A DNA stretch of 64,000 nt, taken from Dermanyssus gallinae (taxonomy: Eukaryota; Arthropoda; Arachnida; Mesostigmata; Dermanyssidae). Location: NCBI GenBank assembly GCA_003439945.1, contig QVRM01005976.1:1111001-1175000 (forward strand), given 5' to 3'. Numbering within the stretch: position 1 is the stretch's first letter; each line of letters starts with the position of its first letter. Of this stretch, positions 1 to 10,237 are shown one piece after another. The notes under the pieces are model-generated. The model was given only the letters and a program-made list of their open reading frames with translations. It was not told the origin of the DNA and did not search any database. The position numbers and the translations under genes were made by a program.

Positions 1-82
1 ACAGCCGCGTACGAATTTATATAAGTAAATATAGCCAAACTGTATCATAGAAAAGTCATTTGTCCTAAATGGATCTAAACAT

Positions 83-145
83 CTTTATCAGTGGTGACTT
101 TAGCAAAACCTCCTTATCAGTGGCGGCTTTACCGAAGCCTTCTCA
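83..145. repeat. three degenerate ~30-bp tandem units
   Basis: Three successive units share the core ATCAGTGGTGACTTTA-like text: 'tatcagtggtgactt', 'tatcagtggcggctt' and 'caccagtggtgacct'. They lie about 30 bases apart and have diverged from one another. Their source is unknown; they could be a decayed minisatellite or part of a retroelement. The rest of 1-460 shows no recognisable gene. Confidence 0.45.
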
Positions 146-469
146 CCAGTGGTGACCTCAAGGCAGCTCACCAAGTTTAAGGCAACCCACGGTCCTGCGC
201 ATGAGGGGAAGCCTTGGCCAACTGAAATGCTAGCTAGATCTTCAACTAATTAACTTGCAGGTCCTCACGTTTAACATTAAAGCCCAGTCTTCAACTTTAA
301 ACCTTAAATTTATTTTATTTTTTGTAAGTCTGTGCGCCTGTCTAATTTCGGTGGAAGCTGTACAAATGGTATGGAGGTGTCATCCGGCTGTTTTTTTCAA
401 AATGCTATGGGTGTCACCCGGCACAAAGAATTCTGGTGGCATCAATGTTAGGTAAATACTATGCCACTT

Positions 470-640
470 GAGCGCCACTTTGTCCTAATCTCAAAACCCG
501 GGAAACCCAAGAGAAAGCCGTCCTTTTACTATCTTATCTACACGCTCCGAAGCTCCCTGGAAAGTAATCATCCTGCGTTTCAACTTACACGGTTTTCCAG
601 GCCACTCTACCCCTTCAGCAATTCAAAATATACAAAAGCG
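470..640 (+). pseudogene. non-LTR retrotransposon reverse transcriptase relic
   Basis: One frame reads LISKPGKPKRKPSFY, which resembles the 'PKPGKP..PSSYRPI' block at the start of the RT domain in Jockey/R1-type elements. About 20 codons further on, after a frameshift, another frame reads HGFPGHSTPSAIQ, resembling the 'QHGFRPGHST..AI' block. The two blocks are in the right order but too close together, so the RT has been shortened by deletion. No motif A, B or C is visible downstream. It is a dead fragment and its exact clade is uncertain. Confidence 0.45.
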
Positions 641-849
641 GACCAATCCTTCCAATTAAAAAGAGGCTCCTACCTGATGACCACACCATATAGCTATCCC
701 TCGGAATGTGCAAATTACATCAAATACAATGTTGGGGAAAGCACATCTCGCTGCTTCTGCGGCAAGTTCTTACCCTATACATATCGGACCGAAGAGCAGT
801 CTACAATGAACAAACGTCTGACATTTCAGGAGGACAATAGTATCTAATC

Positions 850-1480
850 GCAATATTTAGAGGCAATTTCACACAAAAGGCTAACGGGAACTTAACGCGT
901 ACAACACGCCTCTGCCAGGCAACCTATTGATATACTTTAAGATCATAATTTTATCCAAGCTGCTTCCTTTCAAGCCGCAGATATTAGTTCCGCTCGTAAA
1001 CATTAACAAAATATAATTATATTCGAGCCAAGGCATTCTGTAGGACTCCAATCTCCAAGAAAGAATATTCTGGCTGAGTGTGAAATCAGCTCAAACGTGA
1101 TAAAACTTGGGTTGTATGTCATATTTGCACGGATTTGCATAGATACGGTTCTGATCAATGTACATACGGCAAAAAAAAACTATTTTAAGAATTTAAGAAC
1201 AGAACTTAGTACCGCGTAATTTGAAATAACTGCGCCTAGGCAGGGTGTCGCCATTCGAATCCATACCAAGTTGGATCCAGGAAGTTGCGATATTTTAGCG
1301 AAGTAAACACTTCAATCCTAAGACTCGAACAAAGCTCGTTTTTTTGTGATGTCTAGTCGAGCTTTTAAAGCGTGTAATATTTAACTACTTATTCCGGCGT
1401 GTCAGACCTGATTGCCTCACAGACTTAGAAAGAATCAACGAGGACACACGCTTAAAAACTTCTGCAACAGATATTCCTTC
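850..1480. other. no recognisable gene
   Basis: AT-rich unique-looking DNA without a convincing coding frame, RNA gene or repeat on either strand. Confidence 0.5.
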
Positions 1481-1482
1481 TT

Positions 1483-1513
1483 GTTTTAATAGGACTATCT
1501 GATAATCTAACAA

Positions 1514-1544
<31 letters not shown>

Positions 1545-1578
1545 CTTGTTTTAATAGGGCTATCTAATAATCCAACAA

Positions 1579-1611
<33 letters not shown>

Positions 1612-1650
1612 CTTGTTTTAATAGGGCTATCTAATAATCCAACAAAATAA

Positions 1651-1696
<46 letters not shown>
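1483..1696. repeat. composite minisatellite with embedded (TA)n
   Basis: A unit made of 'cttgttttaatagg.ctat' followed by 'ctaataatccaacaaaataat' and then a (TA)n tract occurs three times in tandem. Copies 2 and 3 are nearly identical in the unique part, while the TA tract differs in length. The unit is about 60-70 bp. It looks like tandem duplication of a sequence together with its TA microsatellite. Confidence 0.8.
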
Positions 1697-1699
<3 letters not shown>

Positions 1700-1700
<1 letters not shown>

Positions 1701-2982
1701 CGCTTGAGACCTACCGAGTAGGCGCCTTTGTAGACTCCGATAGGTTCGGTCTGCATACTGTCCGCCGGGCGTGGCACTACTAGTGAAGCCGATATGAGTC
1801 CCACTTATCACACAAGTTCACTTAATGACAATGATCACCGTCACAACTAACCACGAAACGTAGACGTTATGACAAAGGCATAGCAATCGAACTAAACATT
1901 GAAATTAAAGTGGCAGCACATTAGTGTAGCATATTACTGTGCGGTAATGGCGGCCACGCGCCCCAGTGCTGTTGATGCGATTGGCGCTTTTTGCGGCAGG
2001 AGTTTGCAGATTCCCGCGATTCTGACAGGGTTGTAACTTCAGAGCAGGTTAGCACCAGCCGCAGCAAGATCGCCACGCCACACGTGACTTCAACAGAGCG
2101 ACAAAGCACGAACAACGAACATCTAAACAAACGTCAAACGGGGGTCGCTATCCGTTAAAGGCAAACGTGCCGCAAACGACAAACTTGGTTAGATGCCTGA
2201 GCACAGGCGTCTTCTCACAGAGTCAGCTAGCTGTGTGTGGAATATGGAAGTGTTTCCAGTAGCGGCACAACTTCGTAAGTGAAACACGGCCCATAAGAGC
2301 AGCTCAATACATAGAGTTGTACGCCGGCCCGTTGGTCCGTTCACCACGTGCATGTGTTTCTATGTGTGTACCCGCACACCCACGTTCACGTACAAGGCGG
2401 CCATACGTTTTCATCATCAGCTTTCATTATATCCTTAATGGTTCTCACCGTTACTGTTGTAGTTGTTGTTGATGGTGGTGGTGGTGCTGCTGCTGAAGTC
2501 ATATTGCGCTTTGGTCACAATGGCATCACCCTCCACCCTCACGGCTCACGAGCGAGATTAGGTGAATTGTGTGCTCGCCACGTAATTACGTGCTCGACCA
2601 GCCAATGTTCCAAGCAACAGCAACAGCGACAACAACAACAGCAACAGCGACAACAACAACAACGACCACAGTATCCAGATCAACATTAGCAACCACTCTA
2701 AATCCGAGTTGTCGCCTCGGTACTGGGTTTGCTTTGTGTTGCGTGTCTGTTGTTGGCATTGTTGGCGGTTTCCTTATCGTTTGTGTTAAAACCGCTCCGT
2801 GGCAGACTTAATTACTCTTTCCCAAGTCGCCGCGAGATCTCCTCGGTTCCAGAAGTGTCGCGGTGTGGACCACCTTCTGCTCTGAGACAAACTGAGACTG
2901 ACGCATTTCAAGTAAATCCTCTCTCTCTCATGTAACAAACGCTAGACGCAGATACATTCCGGATGTATATGAAACACCGAGA

Positions 2983-2985
<3 letters not shown>
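1700..2985. other. no recognisable gene; CAA/CAG tract
   Basis: No coding homology recognised. A CAA/CAG-rich tract lies at about 2617-2690 and a GTT/GTG-rich tract at about 2455-2500. Open frames across them are simple Q/T/V-type repeats and are not credible genes. Confidence 0.5.
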
Positions 2986-2987
<2 letters not shown>

Positions 2988-3020
<33 letters not shown>

Positions 3021-3385
3021 ATTTTATCGACAAATTTATACGCGCACGCACATGCATATGCAAGTTATTATTTGTGAACATATCAAATGTATGATTATCA
3101 GACTATACCACAGTGTACTATTTGTCGTTACAAAGTTACGCATCCCAAAAATAATTATGGTTGGTTTGACACATCTCGGTATGCTCTTGACCACATTTAT
3201 ATATACAGTAGTAGTGCTACTGATAACAAGCACCTCACTTGCATCTCATACTATGATCTGCCTATTACTTTGTTAGAGGGGCTTTGCCCTCATTAAAAAG
3301 CTTACATATATATATATATATATATAGTACTTCGGAGTAGACAGTTATCTCCGTGCGAACGTGCGCGTATATATATATATATATA
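2988..3385. other. short TA arrays around unassigned DNA
   Basis: (TA)n tracts lie at about 2988-3014, 3305-3326 and 3368-3385, separated by AT-rich DNA with no recognisable gene. The last tract abuts the foldback transposon that starts at 3386. Confidence 0.6.
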
Positions 3386-4524
3386 CAGGGTGATTCGTAA
3401 AGAATTGTATGTCTTTCGAGGTTTGATAGAACTCGGCAAGGAAATAATTTTTCCCAATGGGCGAGGCCGGGAAAACGCTTTGTTTAGGAGTGAGGATGAC
3501 ATTTATAAAAGCAGTTATTCTGCCTTTTTTCACCTACATAGTTGTGCAAAATCTGCGTTTGCGGGAGAACGCACGAAGGAACCGATCATACCGGCGTGTT
3601 CGGCGGAAAATTCTGTACAATAAAATATACTTTACTAGCCTGCGTAGCAAAAAGCGATTAGCCAGATTAAGAAAAGTCATAAAAAGTCGAAATGTTACGT
3701 TAAAGCTTTTTGTGCAAAATCGTAAAATTTTTCCATTACGACCAAAAATGTACGTTTAAAAGACTACTCTTAGGCAATAGCAAATTGAATGCCCACTATA
3801 TTCGTACCAAAGTGATAATGCTGCGTTACGTAGTTGCTAAGTAACTAAGCTCTTTCGACAGTCATAGTTGTTATGTTTTACGTTGATGTTTTCACGTTTA
3901 GAATCGTAAAATTTTGCCAAGACGTTTCCGCCTCCTCCTTCCATTCGACAAAAAATTATTCTCTTGCCCAGTTCTACCAAACCTCAAAATACGTACCTAA
4001 CTTTCTCATACACCCTATGCAAGTATGCATGCCTTTGCTTTCGATATGGCTGTCGAAAAAGCTTAGTTACTTGGCAACTACGTAACGCAGCATTATCACT
4101 TTGGTACGAATAAAGTGGGCATTAAATTTGCTATTGCCTGAGAGTAGTCTTTTGGACGTACATTTTTGGTCGTAATAGAAACATTTTATGATTTTGCACA
4201 AAAAAAGCGTTAACGTAACATTTCGACTTTTGATGACTTTCCTTAATCTGGCTAATCGCTTTTTGCTACGCAAGCTAGTAAAGTATATTTTGTGCAGAAT
4301 TTTCCGCCGAACACGCCGGTATGATCGGTTCCTTCGTGCGTTGGTTCCCCCGCAAACGTAGATTTTGCACAACTATGTAGGTGAAAAAAAGCAGAATAAC
4401 TGCTTTTATAAATGTCATCCTCACTCTAAACAAAACGTTTTCCCGGCCTCCGCCCATTAGGAAAAATGACTTGCCGAGTTCTATCAAACCTCGAAAGACG
4501 TACAATTATTTACGAATCACCCTG
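3386..4524. mobile_element. non-autonomous foldback transposon with ~480-bp inverted repeats
   Basis: The left arm (3386-3866) and right arm (4045-4524) are long inverted repeats of each other with scattered mismatches. They begin CAGGGTGATTCGTAAA and end TTTACGAATCACCCTG, and TA lies directly outside both ends, as for Tc1/mariner-type TA insertion. A 178-bp spacer separates the arms. Inside it, about 3916-4018 aligns in the same orientation with the outer right end (about 4425-4524), including 'cttgcccagttctaccaaacctc' versus 'cttgccgagttctatcaaacctc'. The element therefore contains an older, diverged copy of its own right terminus. No transposase is encoded, so mobility would need an enzyme in trans. 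Short open frames in the arms are chance readings of the repeat. Confidence 0.85.
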
Positions 4525-4716
4525 TATATATACACACATGTTCTTTTCTGTTCCACATCTGCTTCTTCTGCATCTGCTATTCTGCTTCAACGGGAGTTCA
4601 TTACAGTTTGACTAGGGTTAGCTCTCTATGTCCAAAATACGTCCAAACTATGTTGTGTAAGCTTAAACAACTGCGCCTTCATCAATGCCATCAAATATGT
4701 ACATCTGATCGTAATT

Positions 4717-4754
4717 TATATATATATATATATATACAAATATAAGCATAGAAT

Positions 4755-4844
<90 letters not shown>

Positions 4845-4866
4845 AATATAAGCATAGAATACAACA
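4717..4866. repeat. (TA)n array flanked by a direct duplication
   Basis: The main TA tract runs 4758-4842. The text 'caaatataagcatagaatac' follows a TA tract on its left side (about 4735) and follows the main array again on its right side (about 4842). The unique segment plus its TA tract has been duplicated in tandem, as at 1483-1696. Confidence 0.8.
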
Positions 4867-4869
4867 TAT

Positions 4870-5867
4870 ACAAGGTCAGCCGTCTTAATTAGCGGGCTTT
4901 TTGATTCGGAATTTTCGTCGTACAAGAGAAGCTCTCCTTCAGACGAAAGATAATTTTTTGTGAAACAAGTTTAAGTGTTAACTATGGCAGACGATGGTGT
5001 GCAATCTGGGGTAATATAAGTGAAAAACAACTATTGTGTGTGTCTTTCGTACCAGACAGACCCACCCGTTACAGAAAAGCGAAAATCAAGTTTCTACAAA
5101 GAAAGGAGAAAGATTCTCGACACGAGTGTGCACAGCAAAGACTCAAGAACTGGTCGTCACTGTCGAATTTCGGATTTCTGAGAATCATTTTATTCCAATC
5201 AACAATCTTACGCGTGAATTTAACCTGGTCATAAAAACCATGCAGTCGACATGCTAACGCAAACTCACTCACTATCGTTACTACGTAAGCGTCTAAAAAG
5301 TGTAGATAGGGAATTTTTTGGCAAGAGCTTCGATGTGATTTATAACCCGAATTGAAAAACGATTAACAAAACTTGCTATTCCTAATCTCAAATTCATATA
5401 AAATGCCTTATTATAGTTTTTCTTGTAGTGGTATTTTTGCCTCCGATTCATAAGACACCGATTGTCGACAGGTTGGCGGTTGATGAAAATACAGAAAAGA
5501 GGAACGATTCTAACAAGTTTAGGGCAATCTACGCCGTCGTATGAGGCTTGCATGAGACGGGAGGGGGAGGGAGGACAGGCCTGAATCAGGTCAATCTTCT
5601 CGACGAGTCTCGGGTTCACGCACATACAAAGCCAGCGAGACGCCGAAGGGAGACGGATACGCAGAGAGCAAGCAATACGCAAGAGAAATCTCTAGCTGTT
5701 CTTGTGCCGTTTGACGGCTAAGCGCGGATAACAAGCTGGTGGCTTGTACCACGTTGTTACGCTGGTGCTCAGATGGGATAACAAAACAAAATCACGTTGT
5801 CGTTTTTGTAAATGTTATGCTTAGTTAACATATCGCATTTACGCCCTCTTTCGCATGGGGCTCTTTC

Positions 5868-5910
<43 letters not shown>

Positions 5911-7350
5911 GCCAGGTATCGCGGTAGCGGTTTCTTATCTTCAGGAAAACAACCTCAATCGAGAAATATCTTCCGTAAGATAAAAATGACTTTAACAAAA
6001 AAAAACTCTATTAACACTTATAGCTTAGAAGCCAACGGCTTTTCCCAAGCTCTGACCCCGTGGCTCCGGCCACACCGCAAATCCAACTGCTGTTATTGAC
6101 GGCCTGTAAACTCGGCAGGTTATCAGTCTAGTAGGATTAGCGCAACTTTAGGTTTCCCTGGGGGGAGATTTTTGTCGCTCTGCCGCCGTCGTTGTGTTTG
6201 CCTTTGGTCTGGTTTTTCACTTTTATCTTTCTTTCTGTGTTGCCTAACTTCAAATCTGCAATGTGCGTTCGCCGTCGGTTCCCAAACAAAGCAAGGGAAA
6301 ACGAAAACACGACATTGTCCTAACGTCTGCCCACTACCAAGATGGATGTAGCCCGTTAAACAAATCGGCAAACCTCAGCCTATGCGCCTGTAACAATGGT
6401 AGTAATTTTGGGAACATGTTATAGTACTCTGTCTATTATAATCTAACAGTACCTACATATTCGTGGTTTCATCAAGTCACTAAAACCTTTTGAGTAGATC
6501 ACCGTTATGATGAAGAAATTGTATAGCATAACGCTACTCTCAACAGCGATGATGTTCAACGCATGGACATTGGCGGAAATCCTTGGTTTAGCTCTTTTAT
6601 GCAAACATCCTTTGAGTTGTAGGCATGCCACCGAATGAGCTTTTCATTGTGCTTAAGCACCAACTGTCACATTTTCCTATTGGCAAAGAACCTATCTAAT
6701 CCACTTGAGAAAATATTCATAACAGTTGACTCACAAGCAACTTTAGGCAGGCGTCTTTTTACCTGCCGGTCTTAGACGGCATCTCTCCTATGTTAACCAC
6801 GTGTGACTTGACCTGTCAGCTTGTTCAAATACAAACAAACATTTACGTGCAAGGCGCTACTCTACGGTCAAATTAATTTAAAATATTGTAACGACGCTTC
6901 TCTACCAAATAAAACGAGGACGTTAAGCTGATTGAATTAATTAATTAATTATTGGGGTTGTACATCGAACTCAGTACGACGGTTGCTACATTGCGAGGAG
7001 ACTAGGGTTCGGAGGAAGGTGCATAGCACAGCTGAGAAAAGGCTGGTGTTGTACTTATTTTTCTCGCTCTCTATATTTGTTCACGAGAGACTGCGGCATG
7101 CTGGTACCACAAAAGATGCCACACCCCGCTCTAAAGCCGGTCGGAAGTTACATAGGTTAGGTTCGGCTTGAAGAGCGCCATAAAGCGTTGACCGTTGTTG
7201 TATTGCCTAGACGGTATAGCGCTTCATCACAATATTTATTGAATTTAGCTTATGCGTATTTATGTGTGTATATAAACATGGTGGCCAAACTTAGTTTTGC
7301 CAGAGATAAAGGTATGGTAGATTTCATTAAAAAGCATGGGTATTTGGATG
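4870..7350. other. no recognisable gene
   Basis: About 2.5 kb with no coding homology I recognise on either strand. A (TA)n tract lies at about 5870-5903. The longest minus-strand frame (5293-5682) has no family signature and no supporting context. Confidence 0.45.

Positions 7351-7351
<1 letters not shown>

Positions 7352-7435
<84 letters not shown>
7352..7435. repeat. (AAT)n microsatellite
   Basis: An almost perfect AAT/ATT trinucleotide array of about 84 bp. It directly abuts the 5' edge of the endonuclease-domain fragment starting at 7436. Confidence 0.95.
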
Positions 7436-7436
<1 letters not shown>

Positions 7437-7954
7437 CCTACGGTCTACACCCACTGAGCTGTCCAAGAAGCTCTGGAAGGATTTCACGGCATATGGAGTT
7501 AAATGAAATCATCAAAAGAGCTCTTAGGAAGGCAAAGTTGCCAGCAAAACTAGAACCACGGGGCCTCGGACAAGACAACGACAAGAGACCTGACAGCGTG
7601 ACCATACCATTATGGTCTCACGGCAAGTGCTTAGCCTGGGATGCTACAGTGTCCTGCACAGTAGCTCCATCGTATCTCAGCCATAGCTCTGTTAGCACAG
7701 GATGGGTAGCAGAGCACGCCGAACAAGAAAAGAGACGCAAATACGCAGACCTTGAAAACAGTCTTCACTTTGTACCGGTGGCTATGGAAACATTAGGACC
7801 CATCAGCAGTAAAACAGCAAAATTCATTCGGGATCTGGCCAGGAGAATGACAGCAACAACGGGGGACCAGCGCGAAGGCGAATATCTGAGACAGCTTCTG
7901 TCTCTCGCGGTGTGTAGAGGCAATGCCGCTTCTATAATCGGCGCCATGGGATGA
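7436..7954 (+). CDS. PD-(D/E)XK-type endonuclease domain of an RLE-type retrotransposon (5'-truncated, open)
   Basis: The frame is open from the edge of the AAT array (reading AYGLHPLSC) to a stop at 7952-7954, about 172 codons. It begins inside a zinc-finger-like block, 'GLHPLSC...SGR.SRHMELNEII'. It then has KRPDSVTIPLW, GKCLAWDATV and AEQEKRRKY, and ends RGNAASIIGAMG. The RPD...WD.T...E..K..KY spacing is that of a PD-(D/E)XK nuclease fold, the arrangement used by restriction-like-endonuclease retrotransposons for target cleavage. The same block recurs at 29105-30545 and, decayed, at 57150-58265. The 5' end, including the whole RT, is missing, so this is a truncated insertion and not a host gene. 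The absence of any stop suggests a recent copy. The Met at 7493 is internal and not a real start. Confidence 0.75.
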
Positions 7955-8032
7955 GCAGCTAAATACGTGCTTGAATCGACGCGACACGTTCGAACCTCAC
8001 AACTGTACTCTGATAACACAATCACGAATTGA

Positions 8033-8035
8033 ATA

Positions 8036-8083
<48 letters not shown>
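8033..8083. repeat. (TAA)n microsatellite or 3' tail
   Basis: A trinucleotide TAA array directly downstream of the endonuclease fragment's 3' UTR, with the join reading 'gaattgaataaataataa'. It may be the element's own 3' tail. Together with 7352-7435 it brackets the insertion. Confidence 0.9.
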
Positions 8084-8084
<1 letters not shown>

Positions 8085-8089
8085 CGAAA

Positions 8090-9305
8090 ATACTAGTTTG
8101 TCCGAACAACAAACAACCTACCTAGCTAAAGAAGAATAGTCGTATCAAGGACAGCTTGTAAAAATCTGTCTCTATGATGCCTTGTCTTTTATTTCACGTT
8201 CAATACATTAAAGTTTTGCCCACCATCCGATTACCCTCCTAATACAAGCATATGCGGCTAGCTTACTGTCTGTACCTGACGGTCGCTAACGTCCTTTCCG
8301 CTGGTGACATTGGGGTCTACGGCTTACAGTGCCCATATCGCGAATCGAATCACCGTCGATTCGGTATCAAAGTGATCCACACTAAATACGCATTCGAATG
8401 TGAATTTTGATGAACGTGATAGCAATATTTTAATGTATTAGACGCAAAAGATGAACATTAGACGTAGGATCTCTATTTTTGTCAAATGTTCATTAGACAG
8501 AAGAGAACACTGCGCAATAGCATCTGCGATATATGAGGGACGCCAGCCGTGGCCGCGATGAGACAGGCTTACGTAAACTCACAATTATATATAGTATTAG
8601 GAGTATTATTACTAGATTGTATGCAAGTGTATGCAATTAAGTATGTGTACTCTCTCTCTCTCTCTTTATCCCATAAGATAGCGCACAATTTCATAAGTCG
8701 ATTTCATAAGCCACCGCGCAATAGCGGCCAGTCCACGTTCGAATCAACACGCCACCCCAACCGTATGCACTCGGCTGTCTGGATCTGACGGCGTGCACGT
8801 GTCTGCTGGGTGTTTTTGCAGAAGCTGCGAGTCTCGAGATAAGCTTGAGACAGACGACACTATGTGTCAGAAGCGTCCAATCAGGGAATAGTCAACCTCA
8901 CTATCGACGGAACTTTCTTCTCGCGTAAACCGTTATGAAATGTTTTAACGCGGCCCTACTTCAGGCCAAAAAACACACATGCATCCCTAGAGTGCGGCAT
9001 TGCCGTTCTTACCAGTATCACAGCTACGGTTGAGAAGATTAAAGGAAAGTAACTAAAATGTAATATGGGCAAAACGAGTTGAATGTGTATGGCCCGTATG
9101 GGGATGAGCATCGTACGGGGCACCTTCGATACTGTATAAATAAGAAACTGAATCACTGAAACGGAGTAGCGTTTTGGCATTCCGTTTTATCAATGTACTC
9201 GATCTACGGTCTGGGATTGGGCAGCGCTTGTGACGGGTAAATGGAGGGCTGTTGAGGAACGGTGGTGGGCAAATTCGCTTGTTCTTGCGTACTATCTATA
9301 CTCTG
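8090..9305. other. no recognisable gene
   Basis: No coding or RNA homology recognised. A short CT tract lies near 8651-8665. Confidence 0.5.
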
Positions 9306-9307
9306 TC

Positions 9308-10157
9308 GTAGGGTCTTACAGACTGGTTTCGAGATCATGTTTTATTGTCGAATTGGTAGAGCTTGGGAGAAGAAAGTATTGTTGAGAAAATATTTTTCAA
9401 TGGTCCCGAGCCTTGGTCTTGTTTCGGAGCGAGAGTGCAATGTTAAACACACCGTCTTGCAAGTGAAGCAAGCTTCATCGGTGAAAAGCATAAGGGCAGG
9501 AAACTTTGCATTGAAGAAACCAGCTACAGTAGACAACTCGTCGCTCGTAATCAGGAGCCAGCAGAGCTTGAACGTGCTGCCGTCGGTACGGTTGTAGTCG
9601 TTCGGCTCTTGGCACCCTGTAGACGATACTCCGACTCACCTAAGGTTCTCGTTGACGAGACTTTGGTCGAGTCTCGTGTCGAGCTAGCTGGTCGCCAGGA
9701 TAACCTGATTACTTTGCAACTACGGATCGGATTGCCATAGAAATGGCGCCAAAATGACCCTTTTGCGCATTTGCCTAAAAATGTTGATCTTGATTGTTGA
9801 GAATATTAGTAGAGTTATCCTAGTCCTTGAGGTACTGAAGGTAAAAGCAAATACAAGAACTTAAAATTTTGCAAATCCCGTTTTAAACTGCCTTGTCGCA
9901 TCTTCTAGCCGGTGTCATATTCCTCCAGAGGAAGCGAATTTCTCTCACGAACACGACAACTTAGTTTCTGTAAATGAGGATTGGTTGTCCTGCCATCGTA
10001 CATTTTGTGCTCGTACATTTTAAGTGGTACAAATTTAAGCAATTTGACTCTCACTCCGATTTCTCCAGATTTCTTCGAGACCATGTTCTATAAAAAAAAT
10101 AATTCCCTTAACTCTGCAATTTCCTGCATGATCTCGAAAATGCTCTGTTAGACCCTG
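9308..10157. mobile_element. TIR element of the CAGGGTC-end family
   Basis: The right end, read on the minus strand from 10157, begins CAGGGTCTAACAGAG and continues with TTTCGAGATCATG, a GAATTGCAGAG-like block and CGGAGTGAGAGTCAAATT. The left end, read on + from about 9308, gives AGGGTCTTACAGAC, TTTCGAGATCATG, GAATTGGTAGAG and CGGAGCGAGAGTGCAAT in the same order. The two ends are therefore inverted repeats of about 150 bp around about 540 bp of interior. TA follows the right end. Related single ends occur at 20404 and 47383. No transposase frame is visible. Confidence 0.6.
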
Positions 10158-10159
10158 TA

Positions 10160-10232
<73 letters not shown>
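10158..10232. repeat. (TA)n microsatellite
   Basis: A TA array of about 75 bp between the TIR element on the left and the CR1-like open frame on the right. Confidence 0.95.

Positions 10233-10237
<5 letters not shown>

Noticed and set aside
255..455. Endonuclease-like start 'LQVLTFNIKA' near the RT relic at 470
   Set aside because: Resembles the first strand of a retrotransposon endonuclease, but no other endonuclease motif follows, so the evidence is too thin.
4663..4925. Open frames reading poly-YI across TA arrays
   Set aside because: Direct translation of (TA)n repeats. The same happens at 28819-29332, 36441-36659, 47192-47395, 59589-59852 and others.
5293..5682. 129-codon minus-strand frame
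   Set aside because: No recognisable motif, no splice context and no homologous neighbour; chance length for AT-rich DNA.
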